Shown here one piece after another: positions 1-8,930 of a DNA stretch of 64,000 bases. Below the pieces are notes generated by a model. The model had not been told where the DNA came from. It ran no database searches and saw only the letters and a program-made list of their open reading frames with translations. Made by a program: the position numbers and the translations under genes. Position 1 is the first letter of the stretch, and every line of letters begins with the position of its first letter. The stretch comes from Roseibium sp. GTDB taxonomy: Bacteria > Pseudomonadota > Alphaproteobacteria > Rhizobiales > Stappiaceae. Location: NCBI GenBank assembly GCA_017643925.1, contig JAEPML010000001.1, forward strand, positions 248,001 to 312,000, read 5' to 3'.

Positions 1-2
1 AA

Positions 3-1652
3 TTGTTGGTGGAAGCGCTGGAGCTTCACGGGGCAGAGCGAGTGTTCTGTGTTCCCGGAGAAAGCTATCTGGCCGTGCTTGATGCCCTGCATGATGCTTC
101 CATTCCGGTTACCGTCTGCCGGCAGGAAGGCGGGGCCGCCATGATGGCCGACGCCCATGGCAAGCTGACCGGGAAGCCGGGCATCTGCATGGTGACCCGT
201 GGACCGGGCGCGACCAACGCATCCGCAGGCGTTCACGTTGCCGCCCAGGATTCGACCCCGATGATCCTGTTCATTGGCCAGATCGAACGGGGCATGCGCG
301 AACGTGAGGCCTTTCAGGAAGTCGATTATCGCCAGATGTTCGGCGGCATCGCAAAATGGGTTGCCGAGATCGATCACGCTGACCGTGTCCCCGAGTTCAT
401 TTCCAGGGCCTGGCATGTCGCGACGTCCGGTCGACCCGGTCCCGTCGTGCTGGCGCTTCCGGAAGACATGCTGGTGGAGACATCTGCAGTCGCACAGCCA
501 CCGGCCTGGCAACAGGTTGAAACCCATCCAGGCCTGACCCAGATGGCAGAGTTGCAGAAACGGCTTTGGGCGGCCGAGAACCCAATCGCCATCCTTGGCG
601 GCAGCCGCTGGTCGGATGACGCCGTGGCTGCGTTCACCCGTTTTGCAGAGCGGTTCGAATTGCCGGTCGCCTGTTCCTTCCGGCGCCAGATGCTCTTCGA
701 CAACCTTCACCCGAACTATGCCGGCGATGTCGGTATTGGCATCAACCCGAAACTGCTGGCGCGGGTCAAGGTCGCCGACCTGATCCTGCTGGTTGGAGGA
801 CGCCTGTCTGAAATGCCGAGCCAGTCCTATTCCCTGCTCGACATTCCCGCACCGGCGCAAGACCTGGTTCACGTTCATGCGGATGCTGAGGAACTCGGGC
901 GGGTCTATCGACCGGCCATGGCCATTCACGCAAGCCCGACGGCCTTCTGCAAGGCCGCCGAAGGTCTCCAGCCACCAAACGTGATCAAAGGCGCCGGAAA
1001 GGCAAAGGAAGCGCACCAGGACTATCTGGACTGGTCGGGCGCGCGTCCCGAGACAGCTGGCACATTGCAAATGGCCGGTGTCATGGATTGGCTGGAAGCC
1101 AATCTTGCTGATGATGCGATCTGCACGAACGGCGCCGGAAACTATGCCACCTGGTTGCACCGCTTTCACCGCTTCCGCCGCTACGGCACGCAGGCTGCGC
1201 CGACATCAGGTTCCATGGGCTATGGCCTGCCGGCGGCAGTCGCTGCGAAACTGGCCTTCCCGGATCGGGAAGTTGTCTGTTTCGCCGGAGACGGTTGCCT
1301 TCAGATGACGATGCAGGAATTCGGCACAGCCTGTCAGGATAGGGCAAACATTATCGTTCTGGCCATCGACAACGGCATGTATGGCACCATCCGCATGCAC
1401 CAGGAACGCACCTATCCGGGGCGTCCTTCGGCGACACGACTGGTCAATCCGGACTTTGCAGCGCTTGCCAAAACGTATGGCGCATATGGTGAAACAGTGG
1501 AGACGACTGACCAGTTCGGACCGGCCTTCGAGCGCGCGCGCGCATCTGGGCAGCCGGCCATCCTCCATTTGAAACTGGATCCTGAAGCGATCACACCTGC
1601 CGCCTCGCTCAGCCAGATCAGGTCTGCGGCCTTGGAAAAATCGGGCAATTAG
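3..1652 (+). CDS. Thiamine pyrophosphate-dependent enzyme, acetolactate synthase-like (5' partial)
   Basis: The protein has the three-part layout of the acetohydroxy-acid synthase / pyruvate oxidase / benzoylformate decarboxylase superfamily. The N-terminal PYR domain carries the catalytic glutamate in CRQEGGAAMMADAHGK (about residue 42), a central domain follows, and the C-terminal PP domain has the TPP/Mg motif GDG followed by IDNGMYGT. The visible 549 codons open directly in LLVEALELHG, where the family normally has roughly 8-12 further residues. The true start therefore lies left of the window and the TTG at position 3 is only the edge. Relatives are often annotated as thiamine pyrophosphate-binding protein. 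No small regulatory subunit (IlvH) is adjacent, so a catabolic carboligase or decarboxylase is as likely as branched-chain amino acid synthesis. Its stop is about 20 bases from the convergent MFS gene. Confidence 0.85.
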   Translation: MLVEALELHGAERVFCVPGESYLAVLDALHDASIPVTVCRQEGGAAMMADAHGKLTGKPGICMVTRGPGATNASAGVHVAAQDSTPMILFIGQIERGMREREAFQEVDYRQMFGGIAKWVAEIDHADRVPEFISRAWHVATSGRPGPVVLALPEDMLVETSAVAQPPAWQQVETHPGLTQMAELQKRLWAAENPIAILGGSRWSDDAVAAFTRFAERFELPVACSFRRQMLFDNLHPNYAGDVGIGINPKLLARVKVADLILLVGGRLSEMPSQSYSLLDIPAPAQDLVHVHADAEELGRVYRPAMAIHASPTAFCKAAEGLQPPNVIKGAGKAKEAHQDYLDWSGARPETAGTLQMAGVMDWLEANLADDAICTNGAGNYATWLHRFHRFRRYGTQAAPTSGSMGYGLPAAVAAKLAFPDREVVCFAGDGCLQMTMQEFGTACQDRANIIVLAIDNGMYGTIRMHQERTYPGRPSATRLVNPDFAALAKTYGAYGETVETTDQFGPAFERARASGQPAILHLKLDPEAITPAASLSQIRSAALEKSGN

Positions 1653-1674
1653 AAGCGCGTCTCACTTCCGACCG

Positions 1675-3204
1675 TCAGGTTGCCTGTGGCTCGGTCTTCA
1701 GTTTGCCCTCGTCAACACTCAGGGACACAACGATGCCGACAAGGGCAACCGCGAGACCGAACCAGAAGGCGGAGTGAAGACCGGCTGCAAAACTCTCGCG
1801 GACCGCAGTTGCGGCCAGATCGGCATTCTTGCCGTCAAGCTGATTGAGGACGGCGGCAACCGCGGGATCTTTCAGCGTGCCGGCTGCCAGCGTGTGCATG
1901 TCCCGAGCAGCGAGCGTGATCCCTGCCTGGGACAGGGCGCCTTCAACCGACCGCATGGCTGAAAAGAACATCAGCGCCGTTGCAAAGGCGATTCCGATTG
2001 CGCCCAGGCCAAGATGGAACATGAAGGACAAGCCACCCGCCAGGCCCGCACCCTTGGCGCCAACTGCATTGACGGCGGCCGTACCGGCCGGGCCGAAAAC
2101 GAGCCCTCCGCCAAGCCCGACCAGAAGCATGACCGGAACAAGCGCTGGATAGCCCCAGGATGTTTGCAGGAACAGCATGCAGATACAGCCGACAAAGAGG
2201 AAAGCATGGCCAAGCGCCATCAGTTTCCTGGGGCCGACCGAGTTGTAGTAGTTGCCCACGGCAAGGTTCATTGATGCGAGGGCAATAGCCAGCGGCAACA
2301 TGCCCATAGCGCTCCAGAAGACCGACCAGCCCAGAACCTTTTGCATGTATTGCGGCAGATAGAGAAGGCACAAGAACAGGACGACCGCAGGCAGCCCGTT
2401 CAATGCAAGTGCGCGCACGAATTGATGATTGCGCATCATCGAAATTGGTATCATCGGGTCCCGAACGCGCTTCTCGACGAGGGGGAAGGCCACGAACATG
2501 AGGATGGCCATGCCGAACAGCGAGAGGGTGACCCAGCCCGTCCAGCCGAAATCTGCACCCACATCCAGCCCGAACAGAAGGCAAAACACGCCTGCGGCCA
2601 TGACACCCATTCCGATCAGGTCGACCGCTTCGTCCGTGTTGTGCTCCTTTTCCTTCTCGATGAAGCGTGCGATCAGCACCACGGCCAGTATCGCGAAGAT
2701 GGCATTGAAGACAAAGAAACCGCGCCAGTCGCCAAATTCGGCAAGTGTGCCGGCGATGAACGGGGCAAGAACATTGCCGCCGGCGACAGTCCCCATCAGG
2801 ATGCCCATGGCCTTGGCGCGTTCATCCTCCTCGACCGAGGTTGCTGCCAGCGCCAGGATACAGGGCCAGACAAGGGCCGAGCCAATCCCCTGGAAGGCTC
2901 TCGCCAGAACAAGCGCGGTCACATTCGGGGCCAGTACGCAGGCAACAGACGCCAGGATGAAGATGCCGAGCCCGATCAGGACAAAACGCCGGTGGCCGAG
3001 CATGTCTCCGAGCCGGCCCCCGGCAACCAGTCCCATGGAAAGGGTGAGCGCGTAAGCGTTGAGCACCCATTGTGTGGTCGTGATGTCGACGGAATATTCC
3101 TGCTCGATTGGTGTCACAAGCAGCATGGCGCCAGTGAAATCGGTTCCGATCAGGAAGGAAGGGATTGAAACGGCTGCAAGAATTCGCTTCGCTTTGGCGT
3201 CCAT
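1675..3204 (-). CDS. MFS transporter, DHA2 family (drug/H+ antiporter-like)
   Basis: 509 residues with about 14 hydrophobic segments, the size and segment number of the DHA2 (14-TMS) drug:proton antiporter family. The loop after TM2 carries GGRLGDMLGHRR, the MFS signature between TM2 and TM3, and motif C-like glycine/proline-rich sequence follows in TM5 (GTVAGGNVLAPFIAG). The start ATG at 3204 is preceded by GGAGATCTGA at good spacing. The role is export of a small amphiphilic compound across the inner membrane; the substrate cannot be read from sequence. No adaptor or regulator sits next to it. It is convergent with the TPP enzyme and has the acetyltransferase gene upstream on the same strand, about 100 bases away. 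Confidence 0.88.
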   Translation of the reverse strand: MDAKAKRILAAVSIPSFLIGTDFTGAMLLVTPIEQEYSVDITTTQWVLNAYALTLSMGLVAGGRLGDMLGHRRFVLIGLGIFILASVACVLAPNVTALVLARAFQGIGSALVWPCILALAATSVEEDERAKAMGILMGTVAGGNVLAPFIAGTLAEFGDWRGFFVFNAIFAILAVVLIARFIEKEKEHNTDEAVDLIGMGVMAAGVFCLLFGLDVGADFGWTGWVTLSLFGMAILMFVAFPLVEKRVRDPMIPISMMRNHQFVRALALNGLPAVVLFLCLLYLPQYMQKVLGWSVFWSAMGMLPLAIALASMNLAVGNYYNSVGPRKLMALGHAFLFVGCICMLFLQTSWGYPALVPVMLLVGLGGGLVFGPAGTAAVNAVGAKGAGLAGGLSFMFHLGLGAIGIAFATALMFFSAMRSVEGALSQAGITLAARDMHTLAAGTLKDPAVAAVLNQLDGKNADLAATAVRESFAAGLHSAFWFGLAVALVGIVVSLSVDEGKLKTEPQAT

Positions 3205-3303
3205 TCAGATCTCCAACTCTCACGACAATTCTCACGCTACGTCAGAAAGCGGCGGCGTCACAAGCTGAAAAGCGACCTCGCGGGCGCAGTTGTGTTGGGG
3301 AGA

Positions 3304-6027
3304 TCAGTCGGGCAGGTCCGTGACAGGCAAGGTCACCAACGCGACCCCGGGGTCGTCTGGGGAGGTGCCGATCTTGAAGCCCAGGGCCTGGCACATGGAG
3401 ATCATCGAGGTGTTTTCCTTCAGCACTTCGCCCTTGATGGTCTCGATACCGTCCGACTTTGCATATCTCAAAATGAGTTTCATCAGGGCCCAGCCAAGCC
3501 CCAGCCCCTTCAGGTCCGAGCGGACCATGACCGCGTATTCTCCCGTCTGGTGATCAGGGTCCGCATGCAGACGCACGACGCCAAGAAGCCTGCCGTCGAC
3601 CGGGTCGATTGCAGCAAAGGCGATGGCGCGGGCATAATCGAGCTGCGTCAGCCGGGCCAGGAAGCGGTGGCTGAAGTCCCGCACAGGGGCGAAAAATCGC
3701 AATCGCAGGTCTTCCGGCGTGACGGCTTCGAAGAATTCCCTGAAAAGATCCTCATCTTCCGGACGCACCGGTCGCACGAAGACCTGCCGGTCTTCCTTGA
3801 GGGTCAGCGTCTGTTCCCATTCCTTCGGATAGGGCGCAATGGCCAGGCGGGACCCGCCGGTTCGACCCGGGCGTCTTTCCGGATGACAGAGACTGATGCG
3901 AGCATCCAGCGCCATCAGCCCTTCCGGCAGAGCCACGATCGGGTTGATGTCGAGTTCCAGGATCTCGGGAATGTCGATCGTGATTTGCGACAGTTTGACA
4001 AGAGCCTGGGTGACGGCTGCCCGGTCAAGCGCTGGGCTTGCCGGCCCACCGTCAAGCAGTCTGGAAATTCGGGTTCTGTCGATTTGGGCCTTTGCGAGAT
4101 GCAGATCGAGCGGGGGCAATTCGAGCGAAATGTCCTTGCTCTCCTCAATCGAGGTACCCCCTTGCCCGAAAACGAGCACAGGTCCGAATGTCGGCGTCTC
4201 TGCCAGGCCCATGTAAAGCTCAAGGCCATGCCGTTCTTCCAGCATTGGATGAACCGAAATCCCGGAAATCCGTGCTTCGGGGTGTTCCTGACTGATCCGC
4301 GCGATCAGTTCCTTCGCAGCCTCCTCTACGGCCTCTGGAGTTTCCAGTCCAAGGCGCACACCGTCGATGCGGGACTTGAACGGCAGGTCCGGCGAAATCA
4401 GTTTGACGACACACCGGTGCCCTGCTTCAAGAAACCTACGCGAAACCTCGGCCGCCTCGTTCGGCGTTTCTGCCATCGCTGTTGCCATGATCGGAATGTC
4501 ATAAGCCTCCAGCACTGTGCAGGACTCCGTCGGGCTCAGCCAGCTTCGACCTTCCTCCAGCGCGCGCTCCACGACCTCTCTCGCCTTGTCGGCGCGGGGC
4601 GTGAAGGTGCTCGGCAAGCTGGGAGGTGCCACCATCAGAAACTCGCGCGCCTGTGCGTCATGGGCCAGGTGCATGAGGCTGCGCGCGGCCTCCGCCGGGC
4701 TTTGGTAATTTGGTATTTTTGCAGCGGTCAGCTCGGCCCGGATGACGCCGTCACTGCCGGCCAGTCCGACCACCAGCGCCTTGCGCCGGCCGTTGCGCCG
4801 TCGATCCGTTTCGGCAGCCTCGATAATGGCCTCCGTAATCGTTCTGACGGACTGAAAGGCACTTGCGGCTTCCAGAACGATCACACCATCGACCTGGCGA
4901 TCCTTGAGGACAGTCGTGATCGCGCGTGCAATATCCTCTTGTTTCAGGTTCTCCTGAAGAATGAGGGAGCCCTTGACCGCAGGGGTCATGGTGAGTTCGG
5001 GATGCGGTCTAGTCAGCTCGGCGAGGTCCGATACCGTTTCTGCACTCAACTCCGCGAAAGTGCCGCCCAGATCCATCAGGCGGTCAAAAGCAAGACTTGC
5101 AAGGCTCCGCCCATTGGCGATCACCGCCAGGTTGCTGCAGCGGGGCACCCGCATGTTTGAAAGCGTGTCGAGAGCCTCGAACATTTCATCAAGATCATAG
5201 ACCCGCAGGAGGCCGGTCCTGCGAAACACGGTTTCGTAGATCTGATCCGTTGTTGCCAGATTGCCCGCATGCGTTCGCCCAGTACTATGTGCATCTGCGC
5301 TCTTGCCGGAGCGGATGACGATCACCGGTTTGCTTCGCGCTGCTGCGCGTGCCGCGGAGATGAACTTGCGCGGGATCGCGATTCCCTCCAGGTGCAGCAC
5401 GATGGAACGGGTCCGGTAGTCCTGCGCGAAATAGTCGATCAGGTCGCCGAGGTCGACATCCATGCGGTCGCCGAGGGAGACCACGGCGGAAAACCCGGTA
5501 TGGTGAGATTTGGCCCAGGAAAGAGTTGCGTTCAGAACCGCCCCGGAACGCGAAATGAAAGCGACATCTCCCTTTTGTGGGACATCGGCACTCAGGAGAG
5601 CGTCGAGACCAGCCGCCGGAACTGAAATGCCGAGACTGCCAGGTCCGATCAAGCGCAAGTTGGTCTCCCTCGCAGCTTCCCGGCATTCCTGCATGAGAGC
5701 TTCGGGCCAGGCTTCATAGCCTTGCGACGGGATCAGGACGGCGCGTGTACCCCTGTCTCCGAGCGCCGCGATTGTATGAGGTAGTGTTTCGGGTTCGCCG
5801 AGGTAGACCGCCATGTCCGGAGGTGTCGCCAGGTCACTCAATTGATCGACACTGTTGCCGGTCCAGCCGGACGGTGCCGTGAGACCGACGAGGCTGACAC
5901 GAGCGGGGAATTCCGCAGCCGCCAGCCACTGGAGCAGCGCTGTTTCCAGAGACGCCGGATGGCGGTTGGGGCCGATAACGGCGACGGAAGACGGATTGAA
6001 AAAGCCGTCCAGGTTGCGGATGGTCAC
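3304..6027 (-). CDS. Pat-type protein acetyltransferase: NDP-forming acyl-CoA synthetase-like domains fused to GNAT
   Basis: 907 residues in the order seen in Pat/PatZ (YfiQ) proteins. They are a CoA-binding Rossmann domain (about 1-130), succinyl-CoA synthetase-like domains (about 150-450), an ATP-grasp domain (about 490-700) and a C-terminal GNAT domain (about 745-900; VRSDLKGLGLGWALMK is the acetyl-CoA loop). Characterised relatives acetylate lysines, notably in acetyl-CoA synthetase, and sense acyl-CoA or cAMP. A T-H253-A-G segment aligns with the SHTG phospho-histidine motif of true ADP-forming synthetases, so the synthetase half may not be fully degenerate. The universal stress protein gene lies 115 bases upstream on the same strand, behind a strong hairpin. 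Alternative: a bifunctional acetate-CoA ligase/acetyltransferase. Confidence 0.88.
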   Translation of the reverse strand: MTIRNLDGFFNPSSVAVIGPNRHPASLETALLQWLAAAEFPARVSLVGLTAPSGWTGNSVDQLSDLATPPDMAVYLGEPETLPHTIAALGDRGTRAVLIPSQGYEAWPEALMQECREAARETNLRLIGPGSLGISVPAAGLDALLSADVPQKGDVAFISRSGAVLNATLSWAKSHHTGFSAVVSLGDRMDVDLGDLIDYFAQDYRTRSIVLHLEGIAIPRKFISAARAAARSKPVIVIRSGKSADAHSTGRTHAGNLATTDQIYETVFRRTGLLRVYDLDEMFEALDTLSNMRVPRCSNLAVIANGRSLASLAFDRLMDLGGTFAELSAETVSDLAELTRPHPELTMTPAVKGSLILQENLKQEDIARAITTVLKDRQVDGVIVLEAASAFQSVRTITEAIIEAAETDRRRNGRRKALVVGLAGSDGVIRAELTAAKIPNYQSPAEAARSLMHLAHDAQAREFLMVAPPSLPSTFTPRADKAREVVERALEEGRSWLSPTESCTVLEAYDIPIMATAMAETPNEAAEVSRRFLEAGHRCVVKLISPDLPFKSRIDGVRLGLETPEAVEEAAKELIARISQEHPEARISGISVHPMLEERHGLELYMGLAETPTFGPVLVFGQGGTSIEESKDISLELPPLDLHLAKAQIDRTRISRLLDGGPASPALDRAAVTQALVKLSQITIDIPEILELDINPIVALPEGLMALDARISLCHPERRPGRTGGSRLAIAPYPKEWEQTLTLKEDRQVFVRPVRPEDEDLFREFFEAVTPEDLRLRFFAPVRDFSHRFLARLTQLDYARAIAFAAIDPVDGRLLGVVRLHADPDHQTGEYAVMVRSDLKGLGLGWALMKLILRYAKSDGIETIKGEVLKENTSMISMCQALGFKIGTSPDDPGVALVTLPVTDLPD

Positions 6028-6092
6028 GGGATCTGTCCTCGGGCGTGGACCGTCACTGAAAGAACTATAGAAAAGAATTAAGACAGAATGAC

Positions 6093-6121
6093 CCGCGGAC
6101 CAGTCATTTTCTGGTCCGCGG
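6093..6121 (-). terminator. Strong hairpin downstream of the universal stress protein gene
   Basis: CCGCGGACCAG and CTGGTCCGCGG form a perfect 11-bp stem around a 7-base loop, between the stop of the USP gene (minus strand) and the start of the acetyltransferase gene. There is no immediate T-run on the minus strand, so it may be a weak terminator or mRNA-stabilising structure. It may equally be read from either strand. Confidence 0.6.
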
Positions 6122-6142
6122 TTCGGTTTGCGAACGAGATAC

Positions 6143-6976
6143 TCAGTGCGCCATCAGGACCGGTACGGTCATGGCTTCCAGGATTTCGCGGGTCGCGCCA
6201 CCGAACAGGAACTCGCGCATGCGGCTGTGACCGTATCCGCCCATCACCACAAGATCGTTGCCATTGTCGGAGACGTGGTTCAGCACCGTATCGGCAACCC
6301 CGGTTTGTGGGTTCGCGACCACTTCAATGGTCACGTCCATATTGTGACGTGCCAGGTAATTGGCCACATCCGCACCCGGCTGGCCATTGGCGGTGGACGG
6401 CTTCTTCTCGATGACCAGCAGCGTCACCTTTTCCGCCTTTTCAAGAACCGGAAGCGCGGCATGGATCGCGCGGGTCGCGGTTGAACTTCCATCCCAGCCG
6501 ACAAGAACCTTCTTGGGCTGGAAGGTCTTGCTGCCGATATAGGGAACCAGCAAGACGGGAACGCCGCTTTCGAACAGGATGGTTTCGATCAGCAATTCGC
6601 GCATGGGTTCCGGCCGGTCCGGATTGGCCTGGCCGATGACAACCAGGTCCGTCGGGCGGCAATGGACCAGAACGTTTTCCAGCGGTCCTCCGGTCAGGAT
6701 CTCTGCCAGCCGGCTTTCATTCTTCACCCCGGCCAATCGTGCGAGTTCATCGAACTGGTTCTGGGCGTCCTTTGCCGCGGCGACGGCCTGGTCATGGGCT
6801 GCCTGCATGTAATCGACGGGCATGGGGGCGGCCGCAAAGGCCGGTACAACGGGTTCGAAGGAAACGGCAAGCCCCGTGACGTGCGCATCGTAGCTGCGTC
6901 CGAATTCAAGGGCGTATTTTGCGGCTGGCTGATCGCCGGCCAGATCAAGAACGGTCAATATATCTTTGATGGGCAT
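6143..6976 (-). CDS. Universal stress protein, tandem UspA domains
   Basis: 277 residues, about twice a single UspA domain, so two domains in tandem. The C-terminal half starts VLVGWDGSSTATRAIHAALP and ends with the nucleotide-binding pattern G-x2-G-x9-G-[ST] in GGYGHSRMREFLFGGAT. The N-terminal half (MPIKDILTVLDLAGDQ) lacks an equally clear version. The ATG at 6976 is preferred over the upstream GTG at 6985 because AGGAG lies eight bases before it and would be too close to the GTG. USPs bind ATP and help survival in stress or stasis; the precise partner is unknown. It precedes the Pat-type acetyltransferase on the same strand. Confidence 0.9.
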   Translation of the reverse strand: MPIKDILTVLDLAGDQPAAKYALEFGRSYDAHVTGLAVSFEPVVPAFAAAPMPVDYMQAAHDQAVAAAKDAQNQFDELARLAGVKNESRLAEILTGGPLENVLVHCRPTDLVVIGQANPDRPEPMRELLIETILFESGVPVLLVPYIGSKTFQPKKVLVGWDGSSTATRAIHAALPVLEKAEKVTLLVIEKKPSTANGQPGADVANYLARHNMDVTIEVVANPQTGVADTVLNHVSDNGNDLVVMGGYGHSRMREFLFGGATREILEAMTVPVLMAH

Positions 6977-7115
6977 AACATACACTCCTGTGACCGGGTG
7001 TCCCTAACCAGGTCGTGACCTTAGATTAGGCTTGTCAAAAATCATTACAACTCCCGTCAGACGTGTCTTTGACAGGTATCAATAGCCCGGGCCCTGTCTG
7101 TGCCGCGCTGGCGAA

Positions 7116-8930
7116 ATGAAAAAAAATGCGCAATATGGGGGAATGTCGAAACGCTGGTTCTATCTGACGCTGCCACCCATTCTTCTGCTGGGGGCGGCTT
7201 TTGTGCTCGTTCAGCTGTTCCTGGAGCTGGACAGGGACAGCGTCGACCGCAAGGCTGCCGAACGTTTGACCCTCTATCGGCAGACGATCCTCGGCGAGTA
7301 CCAGAAGTACCGGTATCTACCCTACATGATCGCCCGGGATCCGCGCGCGACCTCGGCTCTGGGCCTCGGACAACCCGTGGAAAGCGCTAACCGTTTTCTT
7401 CAGGAAATGGCAGAGACCTCGGGGGCCGATCTGCTCTACGTCATGAACAGCGAAGGCACCACGCTTGCCGCGAGCAACTGGCAGGATCCCTTGTCGCTGG
7501 TGGGGCGCAACTACGGCTTCCGTCCTTATTTCAAATCGGCAATTCAGGGTGAAGAGGGACGGTTCTTTGCCATCGGGGCAACATTGGGCGAGCCCGGTCT
7601 CTTCCTGGCGCGACCGACACCGGTCTCTGGCGAGCCTTTGGGCGTTGCGGTGGTCAAGGTGGACATGGGCCCCCTCGAGGAAGCCTGGGCGGAAGGCGGT
7701 GAAACGGTGTTTGCCTCCGATGCAAATGGCGTGATCTTTCTCTCAAGCCATCCGGAATGGCGGTACCGAACCCTGTCTGAACTGCCCCCGGACATACGCG
7801 AAACCATCAGCAGCACACGCCAGTATGGCGGGCAGGCGCTTCAGCCCGTCAGCAACCAGCCAGTCCAGTCGAAGGACCAGTTGACGATCGAGGGCAGGGC
7901 ATTCCGTCACAATGCAGCGGATGTCGGATTGCTTGGCTGGACGCTGCACTTTCTGGTGCCGGTGGAAGAAACGCGAAAGAGCGTTCTGCCGATCTGGACC
8001 GGGGCGATTGCCATCTGCCTTGTCTATGCGGTGATCGTATTGGTGCTGCGTGGACGCCGGTTGCGCAAGGCGTCCGTGAAGCTGCGCCAGGAATCGGCAG
8101 ACCTGAAGGAACTCAACACGCGCCTGGTGGAAGAGATCCAGGAACGCCGACGCATCGAACGCGAGCTTCTGGAAGCACAGCGCGGGCTCGCACGATCCAG
8201 CCGTCTGGCAGCCGTCGGGGAAATGTCGGCTGCGGTCGTTCATGAATTGAGCCAGCCTCTGGCAGCTCTGCGCATGTTTGTTGCCGGGACGCGAAAGTTC
8301 CTGGAAAAGGGCGACACGGGCACGGCGACGGAAAATCTCAACGAGATCGATTCACTGCAGATGCGCATGGCCAGCCTCACGCAGGAATTGAAGCGTTTCG
8401 CGCGACCGGGCGAAAGTCGGATCGAAAAGGTCGACATGCGCGAGAGCGTGAGGGCCGCTGAAAAACTGGTTCGGCCGCGCCTTGAAGAAACGGGCGTTCA
8501 TCTGACGCTCGAACTGCCTGATCGCTCTCTCGATGTGGAAACAGCGCCGCTCCGCATCGAGCAGATCCTGGTGAACCTGTTGCGAAACGGTGCCGACGCG
8601 ACCGCCGGTGAAGAGAAGGGTGAAGTCCTGCTGCAGGCCCTCGAACAGGACGGTGAGGTGCTGATCAGGATCACGGACAATGGTCCGGGCGTTCCAGAGG
8701 ACCTGAGAGAGCGCATTTTCGACCCGTTCTTTTCAACCAAGGGCAGCTCCGAAGGCATGGGACTGGGCCTGGCGATTTCCATGCGGATTGCAGAAGATCT
8801 TGGTGGAAACTTGTCTGTTGGTGCGAACACTCCTAAAGGTGCGCTGTTCGAACTTCGTCTGCCGGCCTTCTCGGCCGAGACGATCCTGCATGCTGATGTT
8901 TCCAGTCCGGATCACGAAGCCGCTGAATGA
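7116..8930 (+). CDS. dctB: Sensor histidine kinase DctB (C4-dicarboxylate/TRAP regulation)
   Basis: 604 residues in the DctB layout. TM1 is WFYLTLPPILLLGAAFVLVQ near residue 14, followed by a periplasmic double-Cache sensor (about 40-285) and TM2 near 292-312. A coiled-coil linker rich in RLVEEIQERRRIEREL leads to a HisKA box with phospho-acceptor in VVHELSQP (His near 376). The ATPase has an N box (NLLRNGADA), a G1 box (DNGPGVP) and a G2 box (GMGLGLAIS). It should sense an organic acid outside the membrane and phosphorylate DctD. The start is ambiguous: ATG 7116 or ATG 7143, where a G-run sits almost against the codon. The stop overlaps the dctD start by four bases (ATGA), so the two are translationally coupled. 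Confidence 0.9.
   Translation: MKKNAQYGGMSKRWFYLTLPPILLLGAAFVLVQLFLELDRDSVDRKAAERLTLYRQTILGEYQKYRYLPYMIARDPRATSALGLGQPVESANRFLQEMAETSGADLLYVMNSEGTTLAASNWQDPLSLVGRNYGFRPYFKSAIQGEEGRFFAIGATLGEPGLFLARPTPVSGEPLGVAVVKVDMGPLEEAWAEGGETVFASDANGVIFLSSHPEWRYRTLSELPPDIRETISSTRQYGGQALQPVSNQPVQSKDQLTIEGRAFRHNAADVGLLGWTLHFLVPVEETRKSVLPIWTGAIAICLVYAVIVLVLRGRRLRKASVKLRQESADLKELNTRLVEEIQERRRIERELLEAQRGLARSSRLAAVGEMSAAVVHELSQPLAALRMFVAGTRKFLEKGDTGTATENLNEIDSLQMRMASLTQELKRFARPGESRIEKVDMRESVRAAEKLVRPRLEETGVHLTLELPDRSLDVETAPLRIEQILVNLLRNGADATAGEEKGEVLLQALEQDGEVLIRITDNGPGVPEDLRERIFDPFFSTKGSSEGMGLGLAISMRIAEDLGGNLSVGANTPKGALFELRLPAFSAETILHADVSSPDHEAAE

Noticed and set aside
3292..5160. 622-codon open frame on the plus strand opposite the Pat-type gene
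   Set aside because: Composition is Arg/Gln/His-rich with no domains; the opposite strand has an unmistakable multi-domain protein. It is a high-GC shadow.
7033..7074. TGTCAAA/TTTGACA inverted repeat upstream of dctB
   Set aside because: Arms are 28 bases apart and AT-rich; chance is as likely as a paired operator, so it is not listed as a feature.
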